64,000 bases of DNA from an uncultured Lachnospiraceae bacterium (GCA_934364805.1 CAKRMH010000010.1:35330-99329), one strand, 5' to 3'. Counted from the first letter of the stretch, positions 17,160 to 27,172 are shown. Notes: a model not told the origin generated them from the letters alone. A program made the numbers and translations.

Positions 17160-17927
17160 TTACTGATTTTCCAGCACCCCAATGACCAGATAACGATGCT
17201 CCGTCTCATTTCCGATACAGGTACTCAATGTAAGAAGTCTGCTCTGTGTCGTTACAACTGCATCCTTATCAATGATACTTCTGCTATCCGAATTGCTATA
17301 TACCGAATCCAAAAACTGCTGTTTTCCCTCGTCTGTATTCAGGTCATATTTGTACGGAATCAGATCATTGCTGTATACTACCGCAGCAAAAATCTTATAA
17401 GTCAGTTTCTGATCTGGTGTATAGATTATCATCTCCGGATGATCGGTCCAGTAAGATGCATCCCGGTAATTCTTAAGCCCGCCAAAAATGGAGCCATCTT
17501 TCATATCATGGCCATAAAGAATCGTATTAAAATCCTGAAAATCTTTTCCGTTATAGGAGGCTTGCGAATATATCGAACCCGGAAGTCCACTGTTTCCTTC
17601 AACAGTAACATTCAGGTAATAGTCATCGTCTCCTTCTTTGCGCAAAACAGGATATGCGACCTGTGTCCCTGGGATCTCGATCCATGCATAAATATCTGGA
17701 TTCACATCCCAGAGTGCATTAAAATCCATCGTGCTCTGTCCTTCGGTTTCTGTTGTCACATCTTCTGTTTTCTGCTCTGTCTGCGTTTTTTGTACTTCTG
17801 ATGCCAGATTGTCATAAACCTTTTCATTCTGTTTCTGTGTCAGATAATGTCTTCCAATAAGAATAAGACATATCAATATAATTGCAGCCAGAATCCCACT
17901 TATTATCAGACTTGTCTTCTTTTTCAT
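17160..17927 (-). CDS. Class B sortase
   Basis: A membrane-bound transpeptidase that joins surface proteins to peptidoglycan. An N-terminal membrane helix is at residues 6-26 and the catalytic domain runs from about 70. His is in LYGHDMKDGSIFGGLKNY, Cys in LLTLSTCIGNE, and the conserved Arg follows in EHRYLV. 255 residues, typical of SrtB. Known clostridial class B enzymes such as that of C. difficile accept SPxTG-like signals, so the SPATGE protein at 19023-19733 and perhaps the APNTGD protein at 47390 are candidate substrates. The LCP gene upstream ends 13 bases before it. Confidence 0.93.
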   Translation of the reverse strand: MKKKTSLIISGILAAIILICLILIGRHYLTQKQNEKVYDNLASEVQKTQTEQKTEDVTTETEGQSTMDFNALWDVNPDIYAWIEIPGTQVAYPVLRKEGDDDYYLNVTVEGNSGLPGSIYSQASYNGKDFQDFNTILYGHDMKDGSIFGGLKNYRDASYWTDHPEMIIYTPDQKLTYKIFAAVVYSNDLIPYKYDLNTDEGKQQFLDSVYSNSDSRSIIDKDAVVTTQSRLLTLSTCIGNETEHRYLVIGVLENQ

Positions 17928-17939
17928 AACTCAAAACTC

Positions 17940-18968
17940 CTATTCCACTTTCTCGTAACAAAGCTCTATTATCATATGTGCCAGCGAATCCTCATCCACA
18001 TAAAACTCTTCCGGAGTGTCATCCCCGGTCGAAACTCTTTCCCCCGGAATCGTCAGCGTTTCATCATTCAATGAACAGTTCATCAGGCTCTTTATCTCAT
18101 CCACATCCATATCGGTAGTCAGATAATCTGATGTTTCATTCAAAAAAGTCTGAACATCTGCAGCACCCATTTTCAACTGTGGAACCATCGCTTTTATGAA
18201 CTGACTCTGTCTGTCCATTCGGTCTTCATTGCTGGCAAACACCGTGGTATCTCTGGTTCTGACAAATTTCTGTGCCAGTTCCCCCTGAAGATTTACCATT
18301 GCTCCCTCAGAGAATGCCGGATCAATATACGTATAATCCTTCTGCATGGTAAGTGTTACGCCTCCAATCAGATTGGTAATATCTGCTACACCTTCTAACT
18401 GCATTGACAGATACGCATCGATCGGAATATTATCCATCAGTTTTGAAACCGCTTTTTTCGTCAGCCAGCAGCTCTTCTTCTCACTGTCACCATATGCATA
18501 TTGTAATGCAATCTGTTCATTCTGTGTCGAGAAATATTCTCCGTTCATTGTATAGATCTCAACATCCACCATGGTTTCCCTTGGAATCGCAAGCATCTGC
18601 GCTGTGTTGTCATCCGTATTAATCAGAAACAGTATCATACAATCCGATCTTCCATCTGTTCCTACATGATCCGGATCCACCTCGTCCTGGTTCTTATCGA
18701 TACCCAGAAAAAGTATTGTTTTTAAATTTTTGCGATAGGTATATCGTGCTCCCTGATATGTAATGGATGAATAATCGGTTGCACCCTGTCCGTCCTCTGA
18801 CACAACCGTCTGTGTCTCCAGTTCTTTGCGTGCTACCGCCACATTCTGTTTGTCTTTTTGATTAAGCATAAACATCACTGCAACAAGTGTGATCGCCGCA
18901 ACCGCCAAAATTCCTATTCCTATAATTTGTCCACTGTTCTTTTTCATATACTCTTTTGTCCGTCCCAT
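17940..18968 (-). CDS. Divergent LCP-family protein
   Basis: An extracellular LCP domain behind one membrane helix (about 20-45 from the longest start). Signature stretches are FLGIDKNQDEVDPDHVGTDG, RSDCMILFLINTD, LAIPRETMVDVEIY and VRTRDTTVFASNEDRMDRQSQF. It lacks the substrate-binding-like insert of the 12501 and 45687 proteins and is less similar to those than they are to each other. A longer frame opens at 19004, but its first 12 codons are made of a terminator hairpin, so I start at the next ATG (18968); its ribosome site is weak, and an ATG at 18947 is also possible. It is read into the sortase gene 12 bases later. Confidence 0.85.
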   Translation of the reverse strand: MGRTKEYMKKNSGQIIGIGILAVAAITLVAVMFMLNQKDKQNVAVARKELETQTVVSEDGQGATDYSSITYQGARYTYRKNLKTILFLGIDKNQDEVDPDHVGTDGRSDCMILFLINTDDNTAQMLAIPRETMVDVEIYTMNGEYFSTQNEQIALQYAYGDSEKKSCWLTKKAVSKLMDNIPIDAYLSMQLEGVADITNLIGGVTLTMQKDYTYIDPAFSEGAMVNLQGELAQKFVRTRDTTVFASNEDRMDRQSQFIKAMVPQLKMGAADVQTFLNETSDYLTTDMDVDEIKSLMNCSLNDETLTIPGERVSTGDDTPEEFYVDEDSLAHMIIELCYEKVE

Positions 18969-18973
18969 TACTG

Positions 18974-19001
18974 AAAAAAAGGGGGAAATTCTCCCCCTTT
19001 T
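18974..19001 (-). terminator. Terminator of the SPATG surface-protein gene
   Basis: Minus strand: AAAAGGGGGA, a 5-base loop, TCCCCC and a run of T. The stem is 977-986 with 992-1001 (offset 18000). It lies about 20 bases after the stop of the 19023 gene and immediately before the LCP start, so it probably limits read-through from a strong surface-protein promoter into the LCP/sortase genes. Confidence 0.85.
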
Positions 19002-19022
19002 CATGCTCTCTACATTTTCAGA

Positions 19023-19733
19023 TTACGCTCTGCGTCTTCTTGAAACAAATACGACACCTGCTGCTGCAATCACACAGATAACCATCACTACAGGAATCAT
19101 TGCATTCTCACCTGTTGCCGGAGAAATGCCTGCTGCCGATCCGGATACACTGCCAGAATTATTCACTGAAGAATTATTATTAGTATTGGTTGTACTATTA
19201 TTCGTCGTACTGTTGTTATTCGTTGTATTATTGGTTATGTTATTATTTGTCGTATTATTTACAGTATCTGCACTACTATCTGGTGTAGATCCTTCTACCA
19301 ATAAGAATGGAGAACAACTTGTCAGTCCATAAATGGTAACTATACCATCACCAGTACTTGAGTTCTCTACCTTCCATGCGCCATTCACATAATGTAACAC
19401 AACAATACTTGTTGATGCCTTCACTCCCGCAACCCAAACAGTTACGGTAACCGGATGCTCTGCAGATGCACCGTCTACAGTAATATCTGCTGTTCCTAAT
19501 ACCTTAGCACCCTCTTTTACCAGTCCATCCTTCACCAGCTCATCTGCTGTAGGAATTGAGACTCCTGATCCTACTGATTTCACGGTAACAGATGCCGCCT
19601 TGCCGTCAATTGTTGCTGTTGCGCCACTGTTGTTCACTATATCAGAATTCTCCGGGCTTGGTGCTGCAAATGCAGTACATGTCATGGAAAGAGCAGTTAC
19701 TGCGACCAGCACGAAAGTAACAAATTTCTTCAT
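19023..19733 (-). CDS. Sortase-anchored surface protein with Asn/Thr-rich stalk
   Basis: Signal peptide at residues 1-23 (cut after AFA), a single beta-rich domain at about 30-150, a low-complexity stalk of Asn, Thr and Ser (about 155-200), then the cell-wall signal SPATGE, a hydrophobic helix and the tail SRRRRA. The motif fits the SPxTG type used by clostridial class B sortases, and a class B sortase gene lies 1.1 kb downstream. It has its own promoter (TTGACA, 17 bases, TATTCT), a strong GGAGGAG ribosome site and a terminator, so it is probably abundant. The role of the folded domain is unknown. Confidence 0.85.
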   Translation of the reverse strand: MKKFVTFVLVAVTALSMTCTAFAAPSPENSDIVNNSGATATIDGKAASVTVKSVGSGVSIPTADELVKDGLVKEGAKVLGTADITVDGASAEHPVTVTVWVAGVKASTSIVVLHYVNGAWKVENSSTGDGIVTIYGLTSCSPFLLVEGSTPDSSADTVNNTTNNNITNNTTNNNSTTNNSTTNTNNNSSVNNSGSVSGSAAGISPATGENAMIPVVMVICVIAAAGVVFVSRRRRA

Positions 19734-19789
19734 AAAAATGTCTCCTCCTTTAAATTACAATACGTTCATAATATGTATCTAGTGTTTAT

Positions 19790-19818
19790 AGAATAGCACT
19801 AAAGGGTGATATTGTCAA
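19790..19818 (-). promoter_or_regulatory. Sigma-A promoter of the SPATG surface-protein gene
   Basis: Minus-strand TTGACA (19818-19813), a 17-base spacer and TATTCT (19795-19790), followed by AAAGGAGGAGA just before the start codon. It lies in the 113-base gap after the long glycan operon. Confidence 0.75.
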
Positions 19819-19846
19819 TTAAGTCCCCCGTATCCCTGATCATCTC

Positions 19847-20809
19847 TTACTTTGTTTCTGTAAGCACAGACTGTAATAACTCCTTCGCCTGTTCTACATC
19901 TGCATCATTTGGAATCATAACATATCCTGCAGAATCTGGTGTAGAATAGGTCGTTTCCGTTCCACCAGTTCCGGTCACTGCATAGCTGTCTACCGTCCAT
20001 GCCTCGTTATTAAGAAGTTGATTAAAAATCAGCCCGGCAATCACATCATCTGGAATGTTTGTTCTATACATATCTGTAAGATCTTCTATAATTTTGTCAT
20101 GGTTTGCAAGGAAATCAGCTGAACATACTTTTTGTATCATGGCATTTAAAAGAGCCATCTGATTGCGTCCCCTCTGGTTATCTCCACTTGCAAAGGCATG
20201 TCGCTCGCGTACAAATGCCAGCGCTTCCAGTCCCGTCAAATGATTATACCCTTCTGTATAATGTTTGATCGGATCTACCGTAAAATCATACTCCGAATAA
20301 ACATCCACTCCGCCCATTTCGTCTATGATTGCTTCAAAGCCTGAGAAATTAACCCTTAGATAGTAATCAATATCAATATCATAAAGCATGCTAAGTGTTC
20401 CCATAGAATTTTCCACACCATATAATCCAGCATGTGTCAGTTTATCCTTTGCTCCATTACTAATTGGCATTTCAACATAATAATCTCTCGGTGTATTTAT
20501 CAGCTGGATATGTCTGGTATTCGTATTAACTGCTGCAATAATATTGACGTCACTTCTACTTTTCGTATCCGTCCATCCCCAAACATCAATTCCGCTGAAA
20601 TATACAACAAATGTTCCCATATCTTTTTCTGTTTGAATTTCTTGTTCAACGGATTGCGTAGAAGTTTCTTCATTGTATATTTCCTCAGATTCTGGCTCTG
20701 AAGATAATAATTCTTTCGGTTGTCTTTTCTCATATACGACAAATATCATTAACAATACAGCGCAAAGAAAAAGTACGAAACCAACACACAAAAATTTTTT
20801 TCTGTTCAT
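19847..20809 (-). CDS. LCP-family glycopolymer transferase, short form
   Basis: 320 residues: one N-terminal membrane helix (about 5-25), a short acidic linker and a complete LCP domain. Conserved stretches are DVWGWTDTKSRSDVNIIAAV, LINTPRDYYVEMPISNGAKD, KLTHAGLYGVENSMGTLSMLY and FVRERHAFASGDNQRGRNQM. It is most like the 45687 protein over the LCP domain (shared YSEYDFTVDPIKHYTEGYNH-type segment) but lacks its extra membrane helices and binding-protein-like insert. It is the last gene of the long operon. It probably attaches the operon's glycan to peptidoglycan; redundancy with the other three LCP genes is likely. Confidence 0.92.
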   Translation of the reverse strand: MNRKKFLCVGFVLFLCAVLLMIFVVYEKRQPKELLSSEPESEEIYNEETSTQSVEQEIQTEKDMGTFVVYFSGIDVWGWTDTKSRSDVNIIAAVNTNTRHIQLINTPRDYYVEMPISNGAKDKLTHAGLYGVENSMGTLSMLYDIDIDYYLRVNFSGFEAIIDEMGGVDVYSEYDFTVDPIKHYTEGYNHLTGLEALAFVRERHAFASGDNQRGRNQMALLNAMIQKVCSADFLANHDKIIEDLTDMYRTNIPDDVIAGLIFNQLLNNEAWTVDSYAVTGTGGTETTYSTPDSAGYVMIPNDADVEQAKELLQSVLTETK

Positions 20810-20823
20810 TCTGCTCTATCCCT

Positions 20824-22875
20824 TTAAATAACATTAATTTCTAGATCAAATCTTTTCGCAATTGCTTTTAAGTATCTTTCATGATCACTTGCAGCAACAA
20901 GCATCGGTGCATATGCATCACGTCCCGAAATGCTATACATATAAGCAAATGGACCATTTACCGGATCTCCAAAATGTGTTCTATACTGAGAAACAAAATC
21001 TAGTATTCCCTTTTGAATTTCCTTAATTCCATTTAAATTTGCATCATATTTTCCAAATTGCAATGTGATATCCAGATCCTTATCATATTTGTCTTCCGAA
21101 TCAGGCCGGACAACGTTCCCTTCATAAAAACCTTTAAATTGCGGTGTCGGAGACGAGAGAAGTAATTCCCAAAACACATTGTAATCCTTATTTGGATCAT
21201 GTTTTTTTAACAGATCCCTGTTATGACTTTGTGAATAAAGGTATGACACTAATTTTCCGCTCTGTAAAAAAGGTTCTGAAGCATCTGGTTCTGCATTATG
21301 GATCGTATTCGTTCCCGCCACGATTCCAATAATATCACATGATATATTCCACACTTTATTTACTAAATAATCAAGTGAAAGTGCTCCTGATCCTGCCCAA
21401 CCGATATCAACTGCGACTACTTTAGACGTATTTTTTAAAATAGCATCATAATATTTTTTTGCCCCTTTTATTTGAATATCATATTTTTCCTTAACCAGGT
21501 CAAATCTATTTTCTATAAGTGCTTTGAGTTCCGAAGCGTTCTTATTCGTCAATTTATCTTCCTGACTAATATTTGAGTCCTTAAGAATCTGCTCCCCATA
21601 TTCTTCTAATTCCATGGATTTTAAGATTTGTTGGACTGTGTATCCCTGATTAACCTTATGAAAAATAAATCTTCTATAATAATCAAACTTATTAAACCCT
21701 GCCATAAGTTTTGTCACAGATAATCTTGATAAAAAAGCATATACCACCTCATCATCTGGATATAATTTCTCATATACCTGTTTCAAAATATCTCCATCCC
21801 GCGACAAAAAAAGGACCTTCTCAACATGATTCTTAGTGCAATAATCGTGTATAAAAGCGCAGTAACCAAGCACAAACAGACCGCCATAAATATAGCCATA
21901 TTCATATTCCACCGAATACGGTTGTACCCCACAATATATGTGGTTATTGACTACTCCGCGATATGCACTTCCTATCAGTGCAGACATATCATATGCCCTA
22001 AACTCTATAGAATGTTTATTTACATTTTCATAATAAAAAGTATCCAAACCTGCTTTATGGGCATTCTCAATATCGCTGACAACATTATCTCCGATATGAA
22101 GAATCTTTTTCCCCTGATATTTTTTCTTTAAAATCTCAAATAAACTTCCCTCTGCTTTACTTGCACCGTACTCACTTGATACGTAGATTTCTTTGAAACC
22201 ACTGTAACCATTTTTGTGCAACAAATCCCTCAGAATGTCAGATGTTAAATACATATCTGAAGTAATTACAATTGTTTTTTTTGCCTGCCTAACAGAATCA
22301 TACAATTTTAACATTTTAGGATTAGCATAACATAACGTTTTCTCAAGTTCTAATTCCTGACGCATGCCAGCTTCCGCTGAAATTCCAACTTCCCTCTCGA
22401 TCCGATTCCAGATATCAGCTAAAGAAACTTCGTAATTTCCATTTTTTTCAAAATGGTCTAAACGTGCCAGCTGCTCCTGCATTATTCGAATATTTTTAAA
22501 ATCTAAGATTTCCAGCTTTTCACCTAGAATGCTAAACAAATCCACCGGAGCTGAAAAAGGACGAAAAATTAATGTATCAAAAATATCAAATGACACTACA
22601 TCTGCGCTATGAACTTTTTCAATTAATCTTTCTGTGTCCATGCTTTTTTCCAGTTCAGAGCTTTCATGTAAACGTACTTTCTTCTCTTCATATATGTCAT
22701 CCTGCGGATTTACGCCGATCCTCTTCACCCTGAGACAATAATATGTAAAATTTAAAAGGAACAAATATACCCATGACCAGAATTTTTTTAATCCTTTAGC
22801 ACCATCATGTACTCTATGATACCGAATTTTAATTCCTGTTTGTCTATTGACCAACATGTTATACAATTGTTTCAT
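20824..22875 (-). CDS. Two-domain protein: HAD-type hydrolase plus capsule-locus C-terminal domain
   Basis: 683 residues. After a basic, partly hydrophobic start, a HAD domain runs from about 90 to 300: the nucleophile motif VVSFDIFDTLIFRPF (Asp about 97 and 99), motif II IVITSDMYLTSDIL and motif III ILHIGDNVVSDIENA. From about 330 to 683 a second domain contains VLFLSRDGDILKQVY and VAVDIGWAGSGALSLDYLV. The 41469 gene encodes a protein with the same FLSRDG and DSGW-G landmarks but no HAD part. Such proteins occur in polysaccharide loci, and their reaction is not established to my knowledge. It could be a sugar-phosphate phosphatase fused to a transferase; I do not assign a substrate. Confidence 0.8.
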   Translation of the reverse strand: MKQLYNMLVNRQTGIKIRYHRVHDGAKGLKKFWSWVYLFLLNFTYYCLRVKRIGVNPQDDIYEEKKVRLHESSELEKSMDTERLIEKVHSADVVSFDIFDTLIFRPFSAPVDLFSILGEKLEILDFKNIRIMQEQLARLDHFEKNGNYEVSLADIWNRIEREVGISAEAGMRQELELEKTLCYANPKMLKLYDSVRQAKKTIVITSDMYLTSDILRDLLHKNGYSGFKEIYVSSEYGASKAEGSLFEILKKKYQGKKILHIGDNVVSDIENAHKAGLDTFYYENVNKHSIEFRAYDMSALIGSAYRGVVNNHIYCGVQPYSVEYEYGYIYGGLFVLGYCAFIHDYCTKNHVEKVLFLSRDGDILKQVYEKLYPDDEVVYAFLSRLSVTKLMAGFNKFDYYRRFIFHKVNQGYTVQQILKSMELEEYGEQILKDSNISQEDKLTNKNASELKALIENRFDLVKEKYDIQIKGAKKYYDAILKNTSKVVAVDIGWAGSGALSLDYLVNKVWNISCDIIGIVAGTNTIHNAEPDASEPFLQSGKLVSYLYSQSHNRDLLKKHDPNKDYNVFWELLLSSPTPQFKGFYEGNVVRPDSEDKYDKDLDITLQFGKYDANLNGIKEIQKGILDFVSQYRTHFGDPVNGPFAYMYSISGRDAYAPMLVAASDHERYLKAIAKRFDLEINVI

Positions 22876-22912
22876 GGACTTAAAAACCTTTCTCTTCCCT
22901 CATCTCAACTTT

Positions 22913-24700
22913 TTATTTGCTTCTATTTGCAGATTGCAGATTTAAATACCTATCCCATTGTTCACGTGATATCAGATATTCATAAGATTGCTCATATTCC
23001 GAAGAGATTTTTTTAAATTGTGATTTAAGCATACTGCTAACTTTTCGATATTCCTTAAGTATTTGTTTTTTTCTGATTTTATTTCTTTTGACTTCAAATC
23101 CCATGCCGGTTATTTCATCATAATATATTATTTTGCGTGCCCGATACCCTGCCTCAATATTTGTCGCATAAAGCGGTAGCACAATATCTCGATCTGCTTT
23201 TAAATAATATCCGTTTTGAGTAAGCCTTCTAACCATACCATGAAGCCAATCACAATCTTTAATAGTACAACATAATCTATACCAATCATAATCAATAGAA
23301 AGTGTATCATATCTTCTAAGTTTAATATTTTTCTTTATGATTGTCCGGTTAAACTCCTCTGCATCAATTTTAGCCAGCCATTCTGGACCTTTCAAAAAGT
23401 CTTGTATTCCTTCAAGCGTTGCCTGTGCGTTTTCATATTGATAAAGATTTATTTCCATCATAATTGTTTTCTTTAAATCTTTAATCAAGTCCTTTACTTC
23501 CAATGATCTTTTATTACAGCTATTGACAATTAATTGATTTCTGCTTTCATAATAACATCTCATTGCATTACGCTTTGACTCAAACGCATCATGCCATACG
23601 CAAATCCCATTTAAAGTAATTATTTTACAGCCATTTCGTATGCCATAATCAACATCATCGTTAAACACAAACACAGGTAATGGCAGATTATCATTCCGAA
23701 TATACTTAATTGGAATTGTACAAAACCACCATGCTGCATAATCACTCTCGGATTCCATATTATTGTTTAACACCATAAATGCACTTCTCAAGTCCACTCC
23801 ATGACCATTTGATTTGATTTTTCCATCATTCCACAACGCTCCAGATTCAACTTGATAATAGCTTAGATCTTTTCTTAGCATTGCACCGGAAACAAACGCA
23901 TCCGTATATTCTTCCTTGATAAACTGCAAAAATAATATTAATCTTTTTAAAATATTTGAATCAATAAAAGCATCATCATCCATTAATAAACAATGTGTGA
24001 ATTGCTTGGTTGACTGATCTTCTATAATCTGAATCATTCCCCGGGCAAATCCGCCTGCTCCTCCAACATTTCTGTTTGGGATAACCGTAATTTTAGCATC
24101 ACTGTTTAAAGACAGGTTAGATGCATTATCTACAACATAAATATGCAGATTTTCCTCTTTGACATTACAAATATTTGCTATATTGTTCAGCAAATATTGC
24201 TCTCTATTGTAGGTCGTAAAAACAATTGCCAAATTGACAAAATTATTTTCTAACTCCTTATTTGAAACATAACATCCATTAATTAATTCAAACGTGTCTG
24301 ACAACACAGTAATTGAAAAGGAATAACTAATAACATTGGGAATCTCATCATAAGGAATTCGAATCGTATTAAATTTGTCATTTTCCACTACACATTTATA
24401 TACTACCGTTGTATTTTTTTCGCCATACAATATTTTATGGGCCATAAGCGTGATTTCTGCTTTTCCGCAAAAACACAACTCAAGTTCAATCTTTTCAATA
24501 TGCGTATATTTCTTCCATTTTGCGATCGAAAATGAATTAAAATATGACTCAAAACATATAACCGAACCCTTAGATGCCTTCATAGAATTGTCACTTGTGA
24601 TTTCAATCGCTTTATTACTTGAAAAAAAAAGTTGATTATCTACCTGTTTATTTTCTGTAGTAAATAATATGTCCTGTAGTTTTCTCTCCCTAACATTCAT
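22913..24700 (-). CDS. GlfT2-like family 2 galactofuranosyltransferase
   Basis: Predicted to add galactofuranose from UDP-Galf. Residues about 1-150 form an N-terminal beta domain (FCGKAEITLMAHKI). The GT-A domain follows with VVDNAS, PNRNVGGAGGFARGM and the metal motif LLMDDDAF. NDDVDYGIR and VWHDAFESK match the acceptor and catalytic-base region of mycobacterial GlfT2. At 595 residues it is close to GlfT2 length. The gene lies 1 base downstream of glf (stop 24702, start 24700), which supplies its donor. A paralogue with the same layout is at 35418-37160. Confidence 0.88.
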   Translation of the reverse strand: MNVRERKLQDILFTTENKQVDNQLFFSSNKAIEITSDNSMKASKGSVICFESYFNSFSIAKWKKYTHIEKIELELCFCGKAEITLMAHKILYGEKNTTVVYKCVVENDKFNTIRIPYDEIPNVISYSFSITVLSDTFELINGCYVSNKELENNFVNLAIVFTTYNREQYLLNNIANICNVKEENLHIYVVDNASNLSLNSDAKITVIPNRNVGGAGGFARGMIQIIEDQSTKQFTHCLLMDDDAFIDSNILKRLILFLQFIKEEYTDAFVSGAMLRKDLSYYQVESGALWNDGKIKSNGHGVDLRSAFMVLNNNMESESDYAAWWFCTIPIKYIRNDNLPLPVFVFNDDVDYGIRNGCKIITLNGICVWHDAFESKRNAMRCYYESRNQLIVNSCNKRSLEVKDLIKDLKKTIMMEINLYQYENAQATLEGIQDFLKGPEWLAKIDAEEFNRTIIKKNIKLRRYDTLSIDYDWYRLCCTIKDCDWLHGMVRRLTQNGYYLKADRDIVLPLYATNIEAGYRARKIIYYDEITGMGFEVKRNKIRKKQILKEYRKVSSMLKSQFKKISSEYEQSYEYLISREQWDRYLNLQSANRSK

Positions 24701-24701
24701 A

Positions 24702-25817
24702 CTACCCTAATTCCTTTTTACTCATTGATAATGCTGCTGCAATCACCGCATCCATATCATAGTACTTATATTCTCCCAATCTTCCTCCAAAAATCACCTT
24801 TTCTTCCTGATCAGCAAGTTCTTTATATCTGGAATATAATGCTCCATTTTTTTCGTCATTTACCGGATAATATGGCTCATCACCAGGTTTCCATTCCGAA
24901 GAGTACTCTTTACTTATAATTGTTTTTGGTATATCGTTTCCATTCTCATCTTTACCAAATTCAAACCATTTATGTTCAATGATCCGGGTCCACGGTGTTT
25001 TTTTATCCGTGTAATTCACCGCTGCATTCCCCTGGAAGTTCGGCATATCCAAAATTTCATTTTCAAATCTGACTGATCGATATTCCAGATATCCAAGAGA
25101 ATAATCAAAATAAGCATCTATTGGACCTGTATAAATTATTTTATCAGCAAGTGCATTCCACTTCTCCCTATCCGAAAAATAATCCGTATTTAATGATACT
25201 TCTATACCATCCAGCATATTCTGAACCATTTTCGTGTATCCACCGATCGGAATTCCCTGATAGAGTGCATTAAAATAATTATTGTCAAATGTTAATCTCA
25301 CCGGAAGTCTTTTAATAATAAATGCCGGAAGATCCTTGCAATCACGTCCCCATTGTTTTTCAGTGTACCCTTTTACAAGTTTTTCATATATATCCCGTCC
25401 AACTAATGAAATTGCCTGTTCTTCCAAATTCCTTGGTTCACCGCATATTTCTTTTCTTTGCTCATTTATTTTCTTTTCAGCCTCTTCCGGGGTTATTACG
25501 CCCCACATTTTATTAAAGGTATACATGTTAAACGGCATTGAAAACAATTCACCCTCATAATTTGCAACTGGAGAATTTGTAAATCTGTTAAATTCAATAA
25601 ATTGATTCACATAATTCCACACCACCTTATCGTTTGTATGAAAAATATGTGCACCATATTTGTGAAAATTAATTTTCTCAATCCGTTCTGTATAAACATT
25701 ACCAGCAATATGTGATCGTTTATCAATAACCATCACTTTTTTTCCTGCCTGCATTGCCTGTTGTGCAAATGTTGCACCAAATAATCCGGCTCCAACTACT
25801 AAATAATCATACTTCAA
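24702..25817 (-). CDS. glf: UDP-galactopyranose mutase
   Basis: A flavoenzyme that converts UDP-galactopyranose to UDP-galactofuranose, the donor for the two GlfT2-like enzymes here. The FAD motif YLVVGAGLFGATFA is at residues 4-17, followed by KRSHIAGNVYTE, YGAHIFHTND and NRFTNSPVANYEGELFSMP. The C-terminal VIFGGRLGEYKYYDMDAVI is the conserved flavin-contact segment. The 371 residues match the bacterial family. It points to galactofuranose as a component of the surface glycan. Confidence 0.97.
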   Translation of the reverse strand: MKYDYLVVGAGLFGATFAQQAMQAGKKVMVIDKRSHIAGNVYTERIEKINFHKYGAHIFHTNDKVVWNYVNQFIEFNRFTNSPVANYEGELFSMPFNMYTFNKMWGVITPEEAEKKINEQRKEICGEPRNLEEQAISLVGRDIYEKLVKGYTEKQWGRDCKDLPAFIIKRLPVRLTFDNNYFNALYQGIPIGGYTKMVQNMLDGIEVSLNTDYFSDREKWNALADKIIYTGPIDAYFDYSLGYLEYRSVRFENEILDMPNFQGNAAVNYTDKKTPWTRIIEHKWFEFGKDENGNDIPKTIISKEYSSEWKPGDEPYYPVNDEKNGALYSRYKELADQEEKVIFGGRLGEYKYYDMDAVIAAALSMSKKELG

Positions 25818-25838
25818 TTTTCTTTTTCTCCTCTCGCT

Positions 25839-27161
25839 TTATTCTTCCGTAAAGTGTGCATATTGTTCCTTCTCAATAAAGTCTGTATATGGTTCTCTCT
25901 CCCAATATATATCTTTTCGGACAATTCTTCCCTTTTCTCCGACTACAATACAATTGTTTGGTACGTGAGTACTTACAATAGATCTTGCACCAGCTATACT
26001 TCCATTTTCAATCCTTGCACCGCTTCGGATCTTAACCTGATAGCCAAGCCATACATGCTCACCGATAATAATATCATCATCAATTGCCTCACATATTACC
26101 TTTGTGCTGAACATGTCATCAGCTCCAAGTATTAATTTATGATTTTTACAAATCAGATGACACTTTTCTGCAAATGTTGTTCCTTTCCCAATCTCTATAT
26201 AGGCATTATTCCCGATTGTGATTTTTAATCGGTCAGCCTGTGATGCCTCAATTACAATTTTAGAGTTGGAGCCCTCAATTTCAATTTCACATGGTGTATT
26301 TGAAATTATATGATTATTAAAACAATCATGGTATTCTCCAGAAAAAGAAATTAATGTCTGCTTCATGCCAGTCCCATATTTTTTCAAAAAATCACTTCGT
26401 GCAAGCTCATATTTTTCATACAGATCATTCGTATTTTTGAGTCTTTGTATATTGCTCATCATCTGTGCTAAATATTCTTTACAATATTGTGCAAACGATA
26501 TTTCATTTCCAGTGATTGCTACTGAATCTCTTACCAGATTCAGCGGCATTTCGATTTTGCTACATTCAATCTTCTCTTCAAAATAGGTTTCACATTTGCG
26601 AATAAGATTATTTATTTTCCCAACCTTTATTGGATCACTTAAAACAAAACTTTCCCCATCTTTATACGGAAGCGGGATCTGCCATTTTACCAGCACAATC
26701 CGAGTGGAATCTATAAATGTCAACAAATATTCAGCCAGTTCTGATATTCTGGCTTTTATTTCAGCATCGCTGAACTCCAATGGATCAATCTCTCTCATTA
26801 ATTTTAAGCCATACTTTTTATTTAAATTTGAGAGATTGTCTGTCAGAAAATTATTTTTTGTAAAATTATATTTTTCACCATTATCTTCATCCTGAAATTC
26901 ATATAACATATCAGAACAACTCATGAAATCAATAATAAAATAGTCATATTTCCTTTTTATAGTTTCCTGTTTAATTCCATCTTTTGCCTCCATATTCAGC
27001 ATTTTAGCCTGATATGAATTTAGTGGAAAATGTAATTCACATGTTCTTGTAATCGAAAATGGAGATACACCTACAATTCTCAATTCATTACTTAAAGCAT
27101 TCTTATTACTTACAATCGCATCATCTAAAAATTTCGAACCAAAAGTAATATATTTAACCAT
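25839..27161 (-). CDS. DUF6270-like protein with C-terminal hexapeptide acyltransferase domain
   Basis: 440 residues. The N-terminal half (ITFGSKFLDD to about residue 260) resembles DUF6270, a domain found in capsule loci. The C-terminal about 150 residues form a left-handed beta-helix: GTTFAEKCHLICKNHKLILG, then GEHVWLGYQVKIRSGARIENG, SIAGARSIVSTHVPNNCIVVG. The HVWLG motif supplies the usual catalytic His of hexapeptide acetyltransferases. It may acetylate the glycan or an intermediate from acetyl-CoA. First of three such genes in the operon, 21 bases before glf. Confidence 0.75.
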   Translation of the reverse strand: MVKYITFGSKFLDDAIVSNKNALSNELRIVGVSPFSITRTCELHFPLNSYQAKMLNMEAKDGIKQETIKRKYDYFIIDFMSCSDMLYEFQDEDNGEKYNFTKNNFLTDNLSNLNKKYGLKLMREIDPLEFSDAEIKARISELAEYLLTFIDSTRIVLVKWQIPLPYKDGESFVLSDPIKVGKINNLIRKCETYFEEKIECSKIEMPLNLVRDSVAITGNEISFAQYCKEYLAQMMSNIQRLKNTNDLYEKYELARSDFLKKYGTGMKQTLISFSGEYHDCFNNHIISNTPCEIEIEGSNSKIVIEASQADRLKITIGNNAYIEIGKGTTFAEKCHLICKNHKLILGADDMFSTKVICEAIDDDIIIGEHVWLGYQVKIRSGARIENGSIAGARSIVSTHVPNNCIVVGEKGRIVRKDIYWEREPYTDFIEKEQYAHFTEE

Positions 27162-27172
27162 TTGCTCATCTC

